Below, piece after piece: positions 6,180 to 9,262 of a DNA stretch of 9,262 nucleotides. Position numbers and translations under genes: made by a program. Under the pieces are notes generated by a model that saw nothing but the letters and a program-made list of their open reading frames with translations, ran no database searches and was not told the origin of the DNA. The DNA comes from Burkholderiales bacterium. GTDB lineage: Bacteria > Pseudomonadota > Gammaproteobacteria > Burkholderiales > Burkholderiaceae_C. Positions within the stretch are counted from its first letter, which is position 1. Every line of letters begins with the position of its first letter. The stretch covers positions 1-9,262 of the forward strand of contig JANXTP010000376.1 of the NCBI GenBank assembly GCA_025352345.1, read 5' to 3'.

Positions 6180-6965
6180 ATGGACAAGAAAGTCGACGTT
6201 GCGGTGAACGAGAAGATCAAGATTTCGGTGCGCAACCTGAATTTCTATTACGGGAAATTCCATGCGCTGAAGAACATCAACCTCGATCTGCCGGAAAAGA
6301 AGGTCACCGCCTTCATCGGCCCCTCGGGCTGCGGTAAATCGACGCTGCTGCGCACCTTCAACCGCATGTTCGAGCTGTACCCGGAGCAGCGTGCCGAGGG
6401 CGAAATCCTGCTCGATGGTGAAAATATCCTGACCTCGAAAAAGGATGTGTCGTTGATGCGTGCCAACGTTGGCATGGTCTTTCAGAAGCCGACGCCCTTC
6501 CCGATGTCGATCTACGACAACATCGCCTTTGGCGTGCGTCTGTTTGAGACCTTGCCACGCGCCGAGATGGACGAGCGGGTCGAATGGGCTCTGAAAAAAG
6601 CGGCCTTGTGGAACGAGGTCAAGGACAAGATCAACCAGAGCGGCTCCGGGTTGTCCGGCGGTCAGCAGCAGCGCCTGTGCATTGCGCGAGGCATCGCGAT
6701 CAAGCCGGAGGTGCTGCTGCTCGACGAGCCGTGCTCGGCGCTGGACCCGATTTCCACTGGCAAGATCGAGGAGCTGATCCACGAGCTGAAGTCCGATTAC
6801 ACCGTGCTGATCGTCACCCACAACATGCAGCAGGCGGCGCGCAGTTCGGACTACACCGCCTACATGTACCTGGGCGACCTGATCGAGTTCGGCCCGACCT
6901 CGGAGCTGTTCATGAAGCCGAAGAAGAAGGACACCGAGGACTACATCACGGGACGTTTCGGTTGA
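6180..6965 (+). CDS. pstB: Phosphate ABC transporter ATPase PstB
   Basis: The cytoplasmic ATPase that powers phosphate import through PstCA and takes part in signalling to PhoR; 261 residues. All ABC motifs are intact: Walker A GPSGCGKST (47-55), Q-loop Gln102 (VFQKPTPFPMS, typical of PstB), signature LSGGQQQR (158-165), Walker B VLLLDEP (178-184) with catalytic Glu183, D-loop SALD (186-189), and switch His214 (VTHNMQQA). The ending DYITGRFG is the usual PstB C-terminus. ATG 6180 has a strong GGAGG (6167-6171) 8 bases upstream. About 15 residues precede the conserved IKISVRNLNFYYG start, a short Lys-rich lead that varies in the family. Confidence 0.98.
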   Translation: MDKKVDVAVNEKIKISVRNLNFYYGKFHALKNINLDLPEKKVTAFIGPSGCGKSTLLRTFNRMFELYPEQRAEGEILLDGENILTSKKDVSLMRANVGMVFQKPTPFPMSIYDNIAFGVRLFETLPRAEMDERVEWALKKAALWNEVKDKINQSGSGLSGGQQQRLCIARGIAIKPEVLLLDEPCSALDPISTGKIEELIHELKSDYTVLIVTHNMQQAARSSDYTAYMYLGDLIEFGPTSELFMKPKKKDTEDYITGRFG

Positions 6966-6995
6966 TGCACCTCACAGACCACTCAGGGAGTCACC

Positions 6996-7703
6996 ATGAC
7001 TGAAAAACACCTCTCCACCCAGTTCGACACCGAACTCAGCGGTATTTCTACCCGCGTGCTGGAGATGGGCGGCCTGGTCGAGTCGCAGGTCGCTCAGGCG
7101 GTCTATGCGCTGACGCATTTCAGCGCCGAAACCGCATCGCAGGTGCTGGTGCTGGAAGAGACCGTCAACACGATGGAAGTCGAGATCGACCGTGACCTCT
7201 CCAGCATCATTGCGCGACGCCAGCCTACCGCGCGCGATCTGCGCCTGCTGATCGCCATCAGCAAGACCATCGCCAACCTCGAGCGGGTCGGCGACGAAGC
7301 CGCCCGCGTCGCGCGCACGGTGCAACGGCTGATCAACACAGGTGTGTCCAGTCGCCTGCGCCTGCCGGTGGCTGACCTGAAGTTCGAATCCGAACTGGCG
7401 ATTGCCCAGTTGCGCAAGGCGCTGGATGCCTTCGCACGGCTCGATGTCGAGAAGGCATTGGAAGTGCTGAAGCAGGACGATCAGATCGATCAGGAATTCG
7501 AAGGGTTGATGCGCAAGCTGATCACCTTCATGATGGAAGACCCGCGCACGATTTCATCGAGTATCGACCTGGTGTTCGTCGCCAAGGCCATCGAGCGCGT
7601 CGGTGACCACGCCAAGAACCTCGCGGAGCAGATCATTTACATCGTCAAGGGGACGGATGTGAGGCACAACACCGTCGAGGAAGTAGAGACCATGGTGCGA
7701 TGA
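6996..7703 (+). CDS. phoU: Phosphate signalling regulator PhoU
   Basis: PhoU is a cytoplasmic all-helical protein that links the Pst transporter to PhoR and restrains both Pho signalling and phosphate uptake when phosphate is plentiful. The 235 residues show the two tandem three-helix repeats of the family, each with the metal-binding E/DxxxD motif: ERVGDEA (Glu96, Asp100) and ERVGDHA (Glu200, Asp204). Repeat halves begin at about residues 12 and 118. Length is close to the E. coli protein (241). The ATG is preceded by GGGAG (6986-6990) with a 5-base gap. The gene lies 30 bases after pstB and 22 before phoB, and its place between transporter and two-component genes suits its bridging role. 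Confidence 0.97.
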   Translation: MTEKHLSTQFDTELSGISTRVLEMGGLVESQVAQAVYALTHFSAETASQVLVLEETVNTMEVEIDRDLSSIIARRQPTARDLRLLIAISKTIANLERVGDEAARVARTVQRLINTGVSSRLRLPVADLKFESELAIAQLRKALDAFARLDVEKALEVLKQDDQIDQEFEGLMRKLITFMMEDPRTISSSIDLVFVAKAIERVGDHAKNLAEQIIYIVKGTDVRHNTVEEVETMVR

Positions 7704-7725
7704 ACAACCTGTCTGGGAGCCCACT

Positions 7726-8427
7726 ATGAGCCGCGTTCTGGTCGTCGAAGACGAGTCGGCAATTGCCGAGCTGATCTCCATCAACCTGCGCCATGCCGGC
7801 TACGACGTGACGATCGCGTCCGATGCCGATCAGGCGCAGATCGAAGTCGACGGCGTGCTGCCCGACCTGGTCGTGCTGGACTGGATGCTGCCCGGGCAAT
7901 CGGGGCTGGTGCTGGCCAAGCGCTGGCGCGGTCAGGCACGCACCCGCGAATTGCCGATCATCATGCTGACTGCGCGTGCCGAAGAAGGCGACATGATTTC
8001 CGGCCTCGATGCCGGCGCCGATGACTACCTGACGAAGCCCTTCTCGACCAACGAGTTGCTGGCACGCATTCGCGCCGTACTGCGCCGCAAGGCGCCCGAG
8101 GCGCTAGACACGCTGGTCGATGTGGCCGGCCTGAAGCTCGACCCGTCGACGCGCCGGGTGGCCCGTGACGACCGGGAGGTGCGCGTCGGGCCGACCGAAT
8201 TCCGCCTGCTGCATTTCTTCATGACGCATCCTGAGCGGGTGCACAGCCGCGCACAGCTGCTGGATCGGGTGTGGGGCGACCATGTGTTCATCGAGGAGCG
8301 CACGGTCGATGTGCATGTGAAGCGCTTGCGTGAAGCTCTGGAGCCTGTGGGCTGCTCGCGGATGATCGAGACGGTTCGTGGCGCAGGCTATCGCCTCACG
8401 CAACAGGTGCAAGCGTTGTCCAGCTGA
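7726..8427 (+). CDS. phoB: Phosphate regulon response regulator PhoB
   Basis: An OmpR-family transcription factor that, when phosphorylated by PhoR, binds Pho boxes such as those upstream of pstS. The 233 residues contain an N-terminal receiver domain (about 1-120) with the acidic pocket Glu8-Asp9, phospho-acceptor Asp52 (VLDWMLPGQSG), Thr82 (MLTAR) and Lys104 (YLTKPFS). A C-terminal winged-helix domain (about 130-228) has TEFRLLHFFMTHPERVHSRAQLL, the recognition-helix region TVDVHVKRLREAL, and the ending RGAGYRL. LDWMLPG and the winged-helix sequence identify PhoB among OmpR regulators, and the pst/phoU/phoR context confirms it. GGGAG (7715-7719) lies 6 bases before the ATG. No Pho box was seen immediately upstream, so expression probably comes from upstream pst transcription or an unseen promoter. 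Confidence 0.97.
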   Translation: MSRVLVVEDESAIAELISINLRHAGYDVTIASDADQAQIEVDGVLPDLVVLDWMLPGQSGLVLAKRWRGQARTRELPIIMLTARAEEGDMISGLDAGADDYLTKPFSTNELLARIRAVLRRKAPEALDTLVDVAGLKLDPSTRRVARDDREVRVGPTEFRLLHFFMTHPERVHSRAQLLDRVWGDHVFIEERTVDVHVKRLREALEPVGCSRMIETVRGAGYRLTQQVQALSS

Positions 8428-8446
8428 ATTGAACGAGCGTCACTGA

Positions 8447-9262
8447 ATGGGCTGGCTTTTCCCTCGCTTGCTGGCCGCCACGGTGAGTGTTGTGGTGGCC
8501 GGCTGGGTCGGCTGGCTCGTCGGTGGCGCATGGCAGTTTCCGTTGCTGGGCACCATGGTGGGTGCTGTGCTGGGGGTGCAGGTGTATGCGCTGATCGATG
8601 CGTGGCGCGGACAGCATTTCCTGAAGTGGCTGCAATCGCGCAACGCGATGGCTCTGCCGCGTGACAGTGGCTTCTGGGGCGAGGTCGGTTACCGCGTCGA
8701 CCGTTCGACGCGCTCGCTCGAACAGAAGATCGACCTCGAACAGACCCGACTTGATCAATTTCTGTCGGCCATCGAAGCCTCGCCAAACGGCGTGATGATG
8801 CTCGATGTCAATGATCAGATCGAGTGGTGCAATTCGGTGGCTGCCGACCATTTCGGCATTGACCCGCAACGCGATCGCCTGCAGCCGATCACCAACCTGG
8901 TTCGCGCGCCGATCTTCGTCGCCTACCTGCAAGCTGGGCTGTTCGACGAGGCTGTCACCTTTCCCGGGCCAGGGGCGCGCGGCACGGTGTCGGTGCTGAT
9001 CAAACCCTATGGCGATGCAATGAAGCTGGTGCTGTCGCAAGACATCACTGAGCGCGAACGCAACGACAGCATGCGGCGTGGCTTCGTCGCCAATGTGTCG
9101 CACGAGATCCGCACGCCGCTGACGGTGCTCTCGGGCTTCATCGAGACGATGTCCAGCCTGCAACTGACCGAAGTCGAGCGTCGTCGGGTCATCGAGCTGA
9201 TGGCGCAGCAGGCGCAGCGCATGCAACACCTGGTCGGCGATCTGCTGACGCTGGCGCAGTTG
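8447..9262 (+). CDS. phoR: Phosphate regulon sensor histidine kinase PhoR (partial, 3' end beyond window)
   Basis: The first 272 codons of the kinase that phosphorylates PhoB under phosphate limitation. Two close hydrophobic segments (about residues 5-26 and 31-50) anchor it in the inner membrane with almost no periplasmic loop, so, as in E. coli PhoR, sensing must run through PstSCAB-PhoU and not an external ligand domain. A linker with a charged helical part (about 83-104) leads to a PAS domain (about 103-200, starting FLSAIEASPNGVMMLD). The HisKA domain follows with FVANVSHEIRTPLTVLSGF; His219 is the phosphorylated residue. The ATP-binding domain is outside the window. ATG 8447 is immediately preceded by an in-frame TGA, so the start cannot lie upstream. 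No strong ribosome-binding site is seen in the 19-base gap after phoB, suggesting translational coupling or lower expression. Confidence 0.96.
   Translation, partial: MGWLFPRLLAATVSVVVAGWVGWLVGGAWQFPLLGTMVGAVLGVQVYALIDAWRGQHFLKWLQSRNAMALPRDSGFWGEVGYRVDRSTRSLEQKIDLEQTRLDQFLSAIEASPNGVMMLDVNDQIEWCNSVAADHFGIDPQRDRLQPITNLVRAPIFVAYLQAGLFDEAVTFPGPGARGTVSVLIKPYGDAMKLVLSQDITERERNDSMRRGFVANVSHEIRTPLTVLSGFIETMSSLQLTEVERRRVIELMAQQAQRMQHLVGDLLTLAQL

Noticed and set aside
5319..6821. A 500-codon open frame on the minus strand across pstA and pstB, and similar long antisense frames at 1185-2375 and 4165-5184
   Set aside because: They are Arg/His/Gln-rich translations opposite strongly conserved genes, have no recognisable domain, and are expected from high-GC codon use.
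7709..7714. CTGTCT-like sequence between phoU and phoB considered as a phoB Pho box
   Set aside because: Only one half-site is present, with no repeat 11 bases either side, and it overlaps the ribosome-binding region.

Overview
The window reads as a chromosomal core segment of a high-GC betaproteobacterium, most likely Burkholderiales. The order ftsH-folP-glmM followed by pstSCAB-phoU-phoB-phoR is one I know from that group, and the proteins resemble its versions. Genus is not determinable from the sequence alone. All genes are on the + strand except one lipoprotein gene.

Positions 1-2402 are housekeeping genes. The window opens with the last 35 codons of what is almost certainly ftsH (membrane AAA+ protease). 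A strong intrinsic terminator (131-150) follows, then folP (dihydropteroate synthase, folate synthesis) and glmM (phosphoglucosamine mutase, UDP-GlcNAc precursor synthesis).

Positions 2418-3164 hold the accessory element of the window: a minus-strand gene for a 161-residue fasciclin (FAS1) lipoprotein, convergent with glmM and divergent from pstS. The 261-base region between it and pstS contains two head-away arrays of 7-bp half-sites at strict 11-bp spacing. One faces pstS and is a clear Pho box. The other faces the fasciclin gene, which suggests the lipoprotein belongs to the phosphate-starvation regulon. This is the most interesting observation here.

Positions 3165-9262 are a complete high-affinity phosphate uptake and sensing locus: PstS (periplasmic phosphate-binding protein), PstC and PstA (permeases), PstB (ATPase), PhoU (signalling regulator), PhoB (response regulator) and PhoR (histidine kinase, cut by the window end after 272 codons). 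From pstC to phoR the genes overlap or are 18-30 bases apart, consistent with one transcription unit. A perfect 16-bp inverted repeat immediately after the pstS stop probably uncouples pstS abundance from the downstream genes. PstSCAB-PhoU signals phosphate status to PhoR, PhoR phosphorylates PhoB, and PhoB would act back on the Pho boxes found here.

I see no mobile elements, CRISPR arrays, tRNA/rRNA genes or broken genes, and no evidence of a wholly new system. The novelty is limited to the fasciclin gene, its apparent PhoB control and the pstS-pstC hairpin. Intergenic stretches other than those described are short (under about 130 bases) and show nothing else I can support.
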